A model generated the notes under the pieces. The model was given only the letters and a program-made list of their open reading frames with translations, had not been told where the DNA came from and did no database searches. This document shows, piece by piece, positions 6,784 through 12,993 of a stretch of DNA of 13,807 bases. Origin of the DNA: an uncultured beta proteobacterium. Its GTDB lineage: Bacteria > Pseudomonadota > Gammaproteobacteria > Burkholderiales > Burkholderiaceae_C. The translations under genes were made by a program, and so were the position numbers. Position 1 is the first letter of the stretch; every line of letters starts with the position of its first letter. The stretch is from the NCBI GenBank assembly GCA_903859265.1, contig CAIOLZ010000116.1, forward strand, positions 1 to 13,807. The letters are read 5' to 3'.

Positions 6784-8739
6784 TCAGGCAATCTCCAGAT
6801 CAACCGCCAGCACCCGGTAATCATTGGCAGCGATCAGTTGGGATGTCAGCTCTTCGAGTTTGACCTCCAGCGCGACCACGGACTGCTCCTGTTGTGCGAT
6901 CTCTTGCAGGCGCTCCTGGAGACCTCCGGCGGCCTGCTGGATACGGTCAATCGCCTCAATGCGCCGGGTAAAGTTACGCCGCCTCTCCCGCAACTGTGCG
7001 TCAAGTTGCGCCACTGCCGATTTGCTCCAGAGCTCCAGGTCAGAAACCGCCGCTTCATGCACTCCGCGCAGCCTGGAAAACAGCGCCCGCACCAGCCGGT
7101 CTGCGAACTCGGGTTGCGCCAGTTTGAACACATTGCCAATACCCAAATACTGCAAATGGCTGCGTTTTGCCAATTCCAGATCATTGTGATAAGCGTCAAA
7201 CTGCGGTTGTGGCAGTGGTTGCAAGGAGAATCCGTATTCGGCGTTGAGTTGCTTGAAGGTCGCACTCAACATGCTGTGGATGTCGGTACTCAGACTTTCC
7301 ACTTTCTGCAGGTTCGCGTGCAGTCGATCGAAGGTTTCTCCATAGGCTTTTTTGACGCCCAGCTTGAGGCCCTTTTGCATGAGGGCCTGAGTGAGCTGGG
7401 CCATTTCCAACTTCAGTGCCCTGGAACTCAGGGCGTCGAATATTTCTTTCAGCAACTTCAGGTGGACTGAACGCACAGCATGAATTTTTGCGCCTCCAAG
7501 GTCAAACTCGGTTTGTTCCTGTGAAATGCGCGCGCGCATTTGCTTGATCACCGTGACGTTCTTGCCTTGCAGTCCTTTGAGCTCCATCATTTGCTCGGTC
7601 AGGTCACGCTTGCGAATATTGATAACCCGCCCTGTTTCACCTCGCAAATCGGTCACTCCTACATTCATGGCAGAGCGCAAAATACTTTGGCGTTCATCCA
7701 GCACGCCTGTTGCCAGCGCATCCTCCAGTACCGACAGCCCGCTTTTTTCAAGCAATGGCGCATCCCCCTTGACCTTCGCCACCAAGCCTTTTTGTGCGGA
7801 TACCGCGATCACTTTGTCCGGTTCAATTCCCAAAATCTGCGCGGTGCCGGCCTTTTGTCGCTCGATCTGCGCGCCGATCTGATCGGTGCCGCTCAACTCA
7901 TCCCATAGCGTGTCAATTTTGTTGAGCACCACCAGACGCGTGTCAGTCTGCCCATTCTGCGGCACCAGATGTTCGCGCCAGATCGTCAAATCCGACTTGG
8001 TCACGCCGGTATCCGCCCCGAGGATAAATACCACGGCATGGGCCTGCGGGATCAGACTCACCGTCAACTCCGGTTCGGCTCCGATGGCATTGAGTCCCGG
8101 GGTGTCCAGTATCACCAAACCCTGCTTGAGCAGCGGATGGGCAATATTGATCAGCGCATGGCGCCATTTGGGCACTTCAACCAGCCCCTTGGCGTCCTGC
8201 GCAGGGTTATCCTCTGGAGACTGACTTTGCCAGAAACCCAAGGCATGGGCCTGTTCCTTGGTCACCTTGATCGTCTGCGCGACCATCTCAAATGACGCTG
8301 CGAGTTGCTGCGCATTGTTAACGTCAAGATCAACCCGCAGCCACTTTTCCGGTGCCATGCGCCACTCCATCAGCGCCTGCGGATGCAATCGTGTCTCTAT
8401 GGGCAACAGCCGAAGGCAGGGAGGAACATCCGCGTCATATCCCATTTCGGTCGGACACATGGTGGTGCGCCCGGCACTGGCTGGCATGATTCTGCGCCCG
8501 TAACCGGCAAAGAAAATCGCGTTGATCATTTCCGACTTGCCGCGGGAAAACTCCGCCACAAAGGCCACCATCACCTTGTCGGAGCGGACCTGAACTTCCA
8601 GGCGCCTGAGGCGCTCCTCGACCGCGGTGTCGAGCAGGTCGTGGTCTTTCAGCCATTGGGAGAGCAATTTCAGACGCAACGCAAACTCTCGGCGCCACGC
8701 ACCATGCCGGTCCAATTGATCGTTAAATGTAGTAGCCAC
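6784..8739 (-). CDS. Dynamin-like GTPase
   Basis: A 651-residue large GTPase. G1 is AEFSRGKS at residues 62-69 (Ala where the P-loop usually has Gly), G2 is around RTTMCPTE (91-98), G3 is DTPG at 212-215 and G4 is NKID at 273-276. The C-terminal half is strongly helical, with a coiled-coil-like stretch in the last 70 residues. I see no transmembrane helix and no clear hydrophobic paddle. Bacterial dynamins remodel or protect membranes and often come in pairs; this one is alone. Its role is unknown. It lies 50 nt downstream of mutM and 2 nt upstream of mutY. The start is GTG at 8739; a purine run GGGGGGAG ends one base before it, unusually close for a ribosome binding site, so the start is less certain than the gene. 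Confidence 0.88.
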   Translation of the reverse strand: MATTFNDQLDRHGAWRREFALRLKLLSQWLKDHDLLDTAVEERLRRLEVQVRSDKVMVAFVAEFSRGKSEMINAIFFAGYGRRIMPASAGRTTMCPTEMGYDADVPPCLRLLPIETRLHPQALMEWRMAPEKWLRVDLDVNNAQQLAASFEMVAQTIKVTKEQAHALGFWQSQSPEDNPAQDAKGLVEVPKWRHALINIAHPLLKQGLVILDTPGLNAIGAEPELTVSLIPQAHAVVFILGADTGVTKSDLTIWREHLVPQNGQTDTRLVVLNKIDTLWDELSGTDQIGAQIERQKAGTAQILGIEPDKVIAVSAQKGLVAKVKGDAPLLEKSGLSVLEDALATGVLDERQSILRSAMNVGVTDLRGETGRVINIRKRDLTEQMMELKGLQGKNVTVIKQMRARISQEQTEFDLGGAKIHAVRSVHLKLLKEIFDALSSRALKLEMAQLTQALMQKGLKLGVKKAYGETFDRLHANLQKVESLSTDIHSMLSATFKQLNAEYGFSLQPLPQPQFDAYHNDLELAKRSHLQYLGIGNVFKLAQPEFADRLVRALFSRLRGVHEAAVSDLELWSKSAVAQLDAQLRERRRNFTRRIEAIDRIQQAAGGLQERLQEIAQQEQSVVALEVKLEELTSQLIAANDYRVLAVDLEIA

Positions 8740-8762
8740 GCTCCCCCCAGATTCAACAAGTC

Positions 8763-8771
8763 AATATAGCA
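8763..8771 (-). promoter_or_regulatory. Candidate extended -10 promoter upstream of the dynamin-like gene
   Basis: In the 50-base gap between mutM and the dynamin-like gene the minus strand reads TGCTATATT, an extended -10 (TGnTATAWT). It would start transcription near 8756, about 17 bases before the GTG. There is no convincing -35. If active, the dynamin-like gene and mutY could be expressed without mutM. Confidence 0.3.
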
Positions 8772-8789
8772 TCGCCCGGGGCAGGGAAT

Positions 8790-9605
8790 TTACGGCTTCT
8801 GGCATTTTGGACAGAAAAAGGTGGATCGCTGACCCTGGCGGATCTGCCTGACCTCGGCTGCGCAAATTTTGCAGGGCTGGCCCGCCCGCGCGTACACCAT
8901 CGCCTCCAGCTGAAAGTAGCCCGCATCCCCGTTTGCATCGGAAAAATCCCGCAAGGTGCTGCCACCCTTCTCAACCGCCCTTGACAGGACGTCACGAATG
9001 GCCTGATGCAACCGTTCAACGCGCGGCCGGCTCAAACGGTTGGCTTTGCTGGTGGGCCGGATTCCTGACAAAAAAAGCGCCTCTGAAGCGTAGATATTGC
9101 CCACCCCAACCACAATGTCGCCCGCCAGCAAAACTTGCTTGATCGCAGTTTTGCGACCCGCCAAACCAGAGCGGAAGGAATCGAGGCGAAAATCGTCCCC
9201 GAGTGGCTCGACACCCAGCTTTCCCAGCAGTTTTTGCGCCACCGGATCGCTTTCAGCAGTTGCAAATACCACGGCACCAAAGCGCCTCGGATCGTTCAGC
9301 CGAAGGGTGCCACGGTCCGTCTTCAAATCGAAATGGTCATGCGCACCCGCGACCGGCAGACCGTGTCCGAAAACCACACTGCCCGACATACCAAGGTGCA
9401 TCAGCAGCAAGCCCTCGGTCAGATCAATCAGGAGGTATTTGCCACGCCGGCGCACGCCTCGAACCGTCTGGCCCACAAGCTGTTCCACGGGCACTCCCAA
9501 AGGCCAGCGCAACGGCTTGCCAAGACGTGCTGAAACAACTTTTCCACCAGCAATGGCGCCGGCAAAACTGAGGCGGGTTACTTCAACTTCAGGTAGTTCG
9601 GGCAT
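8790..9605 (-). CDS. mutM: Formamidopyrimidine-DNA glycosylase MutM (Fpg)
   Basis: A 271-residue bifunctional glycosylase/AP lyase that excises 8-oxoguanine and formamidopyrimidines opposite C. The N-terminus MPELPEVEVT supplies the catalytic Pro2 and Glu3; Lys56 in RRRGKYLL, LGMSGS (71-76) and DPRRFG (105-110) are family hallmarks. The C-terminal zinc finger has Cys245, 248, 265 and 268 (CX2C-X16-CX2C), with the lesion-contacting Arg260 before FFC. The frame is open about 380 bases further upstream, but catalysis requires Pro2 after the initiator Met, so the start must be at 9605; the longer reading frame runs antisense through the TPR gene and is not real. It is first in the minus-strand mutM-dynamin-mutY run and divergent from the TPR gene. 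Confidence 0.97.
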   Translation of the reverse strand: MPELPEVEVTRLSFAGAIAGGKVVSARLGKPLRWPLGVPVEQLVGQTVRGVRRRGKYLLIDLTEGLLLMHLGMSGSVVFGHGLPVAGAHDHFDLKTDRGTLRLNDPRRFGAVVFATAESDPVAQKLLGKLGVEPLGDDFRLDSFRSGLAGRKTAIKQVLLAGDIVVGVGNIYASEALFLSGIRPTSKANRLSRPRVERLHQAIRDVLSRAVEKGGSTLRDFSDANGDAGYFQLEAMVYARAGQPCKICAAEVRQIRQGQRSTFFCPKCQKP

Positions 9606-9655
9606 CGCAAGAGGGCAGCGCAGTAGGGCTACCCATATTGATTTATTATGGACCG
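9606..9655. promoter_or_regulatory. Divergent mutM/TPR intergenic region
   Basis: These 50 bases separate two divergent start codons and should hold or adjoin promoters for both directions. The half next to the TPR gene is A/T-rich: on the minus strand CATAAT (9645-9650) is a possible mutM -10, and on the plus strand CATATT (9634-9639) is a possible -10 for the TPR gene. Neither has a good -35, and neither gene has a recognisable ribosome binding site. Confidence 0.35.
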
Positions 9656-11413
9656 ATGAAACGATCCAACCGCGTGAAACTGCTGACTTTTTTGAATACG
9701 TGGCACGCCGCATTGCTAATGGGCCTTCTCGCAGGTGCTCCGGTTGCAGCGCATGCCCAAGACGTCGAGCCTGAGTCATCGGCTTTGAACAGCGCTTTGT
9801 TTTACGAGATCCTGGTCGGCGAGATGAGCGCCCAAAGTGGCGATGCAAGTTCCGCCTACGCGCTCCTGCTGGACGGTGCGCGCAAGGCAAATTCGCCCCA
9901 GCTTTTCGAACGTGCGGTCGAAATCGCCCTGGGCGCCCGCGCCGGCGATTCCGCGTTGCAGGCCGCACAAGCCTGGTCCAAAGCATTCCCGGATTCGCGC
10001 GCAGCCAATCGCTACTTGCTGCAAATTTTGGTGGGACTTAACAAGTTAGCTGACACCGTGGAGCCCATCAAGCGCGAAATTGCTGCCATAAAACCCGAAG
10101 ATCGCGCGGCTGCCATCGGCGTCATTCCGCGTTACTTCGCGCGCGCTGGTGACAAAAAATTGGCTGCCATGGTGGTTGAGCAGGCGCTCGGAACAGAACT
10201 GGCCAATCCCCAAACCGGCCCGTCTGCATGGTCCACCGTCGGCACCATGCGGCTGATGGCCGGCAATCCGGCGGGTGCCCTGGAAGCCGCGCAGAAAGGC
10301 GCGGCGCTGGACCGTAAAGCAACGGAGCCGATACAGCTTGCCATGGCTCTGATTGGCCCGCAGTTGCCCGATGCAGAAGCGATGGTTACCCAGTATTTCA
10401 AGACAAATTCCAATCCGGACCTCCAGATGTCCTATGTGCGCCGGCTGCTCGATGCCGGGCGCAACCTGGAGGTGACCCAGCAAATTCAGCTGCTCACGAC
10501 GCAGACGCCGGATTTCCCGGACGCGTGGCTGGTGCGTGGTTCGCTGGAGGCCCAGAACAAACAGCTTGACGCGGCCAAAGCATCGATTAACCACTTTATT
10601 GACCTGCTCAAAAGCCGTCCCAAACTGGCTGAATCTGCCGGGCGCGAACGTGGGCTGGTGCAAGCCTATTTCCTGTTGGCGCAGATCGCAGAGGCCGGCA
10701 ACAACCTACCCCAGGCCCAGGCCTACCTCGACGCCATCGACAGCCCGCAGGACTATGCCGGAGTGCAAACCCGCAAGGCATCGTTGCTGGCCAAGCAGGG
10801 CAAGCTCGATGACGCCATCGCCATGATCCGCGCCATCCCGGAGAACCAGCCGGAGGACGCTCGGACCAAACTCAACGCGGAAGTGCAGTTGCTGCGCGAA
10901 CACAAGCACTACGAGGACGCCTACAAGGTGTTGGCTGAGGCGGCCCGTGACAACGCCGATGACAACGATCTGACTTACGACCTGGCCATGGCCGCGGAAA
11001 AAATCGGCAAGTATGACGAAATGGAAAAGCTGCTGCGCCAGGTGATTGCGGCCAACCCCGATTACCACAACGCCTACAACGCATTGGGTTATTCGCTAGC
11101 CGACAGAAACGTCCGCCTGCCTGAGGCGCGCGCTCTGATTTCGAAGGCTTTGGAGTTCGCGCCCGATGATCCCTATATCGTTGACAGCATGGCATGGGTG
11201 GAGTACCGCAGCGGTAATATGAAGGAGGCGTTGCGTCTGCTGCAATCGGCTTTCAAAGCCAAGCCGGATCCTGAAATTGCTGCCCACCTCGGGGAAGTAT
11301 TGTGGTTCCTGGACCAACAGGCCCAGGCGAAACTGGTCTGGAAACAGGGCAGCGACCTGGAACCCGACAACGAAACCCTCAAAGAAACGGTTCGTCGCCT
11401 CAACAAACTGTAA
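9656..11413 (+). CDS. Periplasmic tetratricopeptide-repeat protein beside lolB (LbcA-like position)
   Basis: A 585-residue protein with a basic start (MKRSNRVK), a hydrophobic stretch and a signal peptidase I site AHA before QD near residue 35. I find no cysteine anywhere in the protein, so it is not a lipoprotein. The rest is helical TPR-type repeat; the clearest units are in the C-terminal 130 residues (for example NPDYHNAYNALGYSLADRN, then APDDPYIVDSMAWVEYRSGN). TPR solenoids are protein-binding scaffolds. In Pseudomonas the TPR lipoprotein LbcA, partner of the protease CtpA, is encoded just before lolB-ispE-prs, the same order as here; orthology is my inference. The ATG at 9656 is preferred over a TTG at 9638 because it puts the basic residues at the N-terminus. 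The lolB start follows its stop after 5 nt. Confidence 0.85.
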   Translation: MKRSNRVKLLTFLNTWHAALLMGLLAGAPVAAHAQDVEPESSALNSALFYEILVGEMSAQSGDASSAYALLLDGARKANSPQLFERAVEIALGARAGDSALQAAQAWSKAFPDSRAANRYLLQILVGLNKLADTVEPIKREIAAIKPEDRAAAIGVIPRYFARAGDKKLAAMVVEQALGTELANPQTGPSAWSTVGTMRLMAGNPAGALEAAQKGAALDRKATEPIQLAMALIGPQLPDAEAMVTQYFKTNSNPDLQMSYVRRLLDAGRNLEVTQQIQLLTTQTPDFPDAWLVRGSLEAQNKQLDAAKASINHFIDLLKSRPKLAESAGRERGLVQAYFLLAQIAEAGNNLPQAQAYLDAIDSPQDYAGVQTRKASLLAKQGKLDDAIAMIRAIPENQPEDARTKLNAEVQLLREHKHYEDAYKVLAEAARDNADDNDLTYDLAMAAEKIGKYDEMEKLLRQVIAANPDYHNAYNALGYSLADRNVRLPEARALISKALEFAPDDPYIVDSMAWVEYRSGNMKEALRLLQSAFKAKPDPEIAAHLGEVLWFLDQQAQAKLVWKQGSDLEPDNETLKETVRRLNKL

Positions 11414-11418
11414 GCAAC

Positions 11419-11946
11419 GTGGACGGGTCCATCACCGCGCGCACAGCACGCTGGATACTGCGATTGGGCAGTCTCGTGCTTGTGTTGGCAGTTGTGGCTT
11501 GTGCCAGCACAAAACCACCCGCCTCCGGCAAAACGCCACAGGCACAAACCGGCCATTGGCAGGGTCGCATGGCGGTCACTGTGCGATCCACACCGCAAAA
11601 AAGCTTTGGCGCCAACTTCGAACTCGACGGCAACGCCGAAAGTGGCAGTCTGGTGCTTTCCTCGCCTTTGGGTATCTCCTTGGCACAGCTGCAATGGGCC
11701 CCGGGTATGGCCAGACTGGCAACCGTTGGCGAAGTCAAACAATTTGATTCACTGGATGCGCTGGCAATGGCGACACTTGGCGTGGACATTCCGATCGCCA
11801 ATATGTTTGACTGGCTGCGGGGCAAAAACCCGATAGCGCCGCACTGGAGTGCCGACCTGAGTGAACTCGCACAGGGAAGGTTCAGCGCGCTTCGCACCGC
11901 GCCAGACATTGCCGCGGAGCTCAAAGTTTTCCTCAGTATCGACTAA
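11419..11946 (+). CDS. lolB: Outer-membrane lipoprotein insertion receptor LolB
   Basis: A 175-residue lipoprotein. LolB accepts lipoproteins from the periplasmic carrier LolA and inserts them into the inner leaflet of the outer membrane. The N-terminus has Arg residues, a hydrophobic core and a lipobox VVAC, with Cys28 as the lipidated residue; Ala at +2 fits outer-membrane sorting. The mature part begins with the family-typical GHWQGRMAV and later has LQWAPG and FDWLRG. It is shorter than E. coli LolB (about 207 residues) but of the size I expect in Burkholderiales. The frame is open upstream into the TPR gene, but the GTG at 11419, 5 nt after the TPR stop, gives the only sensible signal peptide. 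The ispE start lies 15 nt downstream. Confidence 0.9.
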   Translation: MDGSITARTARWILRLGSLVLVLAVVACASTKPPASGKTPQAQTGHWQGRMAVTVRSTPQKSFGANFELDGNAESGSLVLSSPLGISLAQLQWAPGMARLATVGEVKQFDSLDALAMATLGVDIPIANMFDWLRGKNPIAPHWSADLSELAQGRFSALRTAPDIAAELKVFLSID

Positions 11947-11961
11947 AAGACGGGCATCCCG

Positions 11962-12825
11962 ATGCAGGCCATTTACGACGTTCCGGCACCCGCCAAGCTC
12001 AATCTTTTTTTGCACATCGTCGGACAGCGCGATGACGGCTACCACCTGCTTCAATCCGTTTTTACCCTGATCGACTGGGCCGACACGCTGCATCTGGAAA
12101 TACGTCGCGACGGCCAGATCACGCGCGAGGACCTTGCATGGGAACTGCCACCCGATGACCTCAGCACCCGCGCGGCTCGTGCGTTGCAGCAAGCCAGCGG
12201 CTGTGCGCTGGGTGTGCATATCGGTGTACTCAAGTCGGTACCCGCACAGGCCGGCATGGGCGGCGGATCATCCGACGCCGCTTCCGTGCTGCTCGCGCTT
12301 AACCGACTCTGGAATCTGCGGCTGCCACTTGCCACGCTGGTCAAAATTGGACTGCGCCTGGGTGCCGATGTGCCCTTTTTCCTGGGCGGCCGCAACGCCT
12401 GGGTCGAGGGTATCGGGGAAAAAATCACGCCCATTTTTGTGCCGCAAGCGTCCCTGCTGGTGGTCAAGCCGGATCAGGGACTCGATACCCGTCTCATTTT
12501 TGCCGACGCAGGCCTCAAACGCGATTCCGAGACTGCTATAATCTCAGGCTTTGCTGCAAACGCATACGGCTTTGGCCGAAATGACCTGCAGCCCGTTGCG
12601 CAGCGTTTGTGCCCGGGTATTGACCGCGCCATCGCGTGGCTTAACTCGCAGGGTCTGAATGCACGAATGACAGGCTCGGGCAGCGCGGTGTTTGCGAAGG
12701 TTTTGCATGCGCCTGATTTGCACAATGTGCCCCCGGGCCTGCAAGTCAGACAGTGCAGAAGTTTAGAGGTCCATCCTTTAGCCGGATGGGCCGACAGCGA
12801 AGGTTTATCGGTTGGCAGCTTTTAG
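11962..12825 (+). CDS. ispE: 4-diphosphocytidyl-2-C-methyl-D-erythritol kinase IspE
   Basis: A 287-residue GHMP kinase that phosphorylates CDP-ME at the 2-hydroxyl, the fourth step of the MEP pathway to isoprenoid precursors. PAPAKLNLFL (8-17) contains catalytic Lys12; the glycine-rich ATP loop PAQAGMGGGSSDAA is at 94-107; LGADVPFF (133-140) holds catalytic Asp136; MTGSGSAVFA near residue 235 is the third GHMP motif. It follows lolB after 15 nt. The gene contains a perfect extended -10 sequence (12534-12542) and ends in a region with two potential RNA hairpins just before tRNA-Gln; the TAG stop sits within the second. Confidence 0.96.
   Translation: MQAIYDVPAPAKLNLFLHIVGQRDDGYHLLQSVFTLIDWADTLHLEIRRDGQITREDLAWELPPDDLSTRAARALQQASGCALGVHIGVLKSVPAQAGMGGGSSDAASVLLALNRLWNLRLPLATLVKIGLRLGADVPFFLGGRNAWVEGIGEKITPIFVPQASLLVVKPDQGLDTRLIFADAGLKRDSETAIISGFAANAYGFGRNDLQPVAQRLCPGIDRAIAWLNSQGLNARMTGSGSAVFAKVLHAPDLHNVPPGLQVRQCRSLEVHPLAGWADSEGLSVGSF
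12534..12542 (+). promoter_or_regulatory. Extended -10 promoter inside ispE, candidate for tRNA-Gln and prs
   Basis: The sequence TGCTATAAT is a perfect extended -10. A poor -35 (CTCAAA, 17-base spacing) is tolerable for extended -10 promoters. Transcription would start near 12549, about 290 bases before the tRNA and 445 before prs. E. coli prs is known to have a promoter inside the upstream gene as well, which makes the placement plausible. Confidence 0.5.
12768..12792 (+). other. RNA hairpin in the 3' end of ispE
   Basis: GGTCCATCC and GGATGGGCC pair as a 9-bp stem (one U-G wobble) around the loop TTTAGCC. It is within the ispE coding sequence, 47 bases upstream of the tRNA 5' end. There is no T-run after it, so it is not an intrinsic terminator; it may be a structure in the tRNA precursor leader or chance. 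Confidence 0.35.
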
Positions 12826-12828
12826 CTG
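12816..12828 (+). other. Small inverted repeat spanning the ispE stop codon
   Basis: CAGCT-TTT-AGCTG can form a 5-bp stem that includes the ispE TAG stop, 11 bases before the mature tRNA. It is weak alone but lies next to the stronger hairpin at 12768-12792. Confidence 0.25.
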
Positions 12829-12839
12829 TTGACCCGTGT

Positions 12840-12916
12840 AGGGGAATCGCCAAGTTGGTTAAGGCACTGGATTTTGATTCCAGCATGCGAAGGTTCGAAT
12901 CCTTCTTCCCCTGCCA
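12840..12916 (+). tRNA. tRNA-Gln (anticodon UUG)
   Basis: A complete 77-nt cloverleaf including an encoded CCA. The acceptor stem AGGGGAA pairs with TTCCCCT with discriminator G; the D arm is GCC/GGC with the GG of the D loop; the anticodon stem CTGGA/TCCAG encloses loop TTTTGAT with anticodon TTG at 12874-12876; the T arm is GAAGG-TTCGAAT-CCTTC. The anticodon reads CAA and, by wobble, CAG. The weak first pair (A1-U72) suits glutaminyl-tRNA synthetase recognition. It sits 14 nt after ispE and 77 nt before prs in the same direction, so it is probably cut from a longer transcript. Confidence 0.97.
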
Positions 12917-12993
12917 AATGTGTTGTCCGGATGGCCCGGTGATCAGTGTGCGTAAAGTGACGACGTAAATCCAATTCTTCCGCTGGAACCCGT

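Noticed and set aside
6838..7470. 210-codon plus-strand frame antisense to the dynamin-like gene
   Set aside because: No recognisable motif and no ribosome binding site; the opposite strand encodes a clear GTPase family protein.
9097..9774. 225-codon plus-strand frame antisense to mutM
   Set aside because: It lies opposite a well-supported gene, is Ser/Pro/Arg-rich and shows no domain; a typical shadow frame in GC-rich DNA.
8790..9986. 398-codon minus-strand reading frame extending mutM upstream
   Set aside because: MutM needs Pro2 directly after the initiator Met, which fixes the start at 9605. The extra 127 codons are antisense to the TPR gene and Arg-rich, as expected of a shadow frame.
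10046..10663. 205-codon minus-strand frame antisense to the TPR gene
   Set aside because: No motif or ribosome binding site; explained by codon bias of the real gene.
12827..12840. TTGACC just before tRNA-Gln, resembling a -35
   Set aside because: It is only about ten bases upstream of the mature tRNA, so it cannot drive the tRNA, and no -10 follows at proper spacing for prs.
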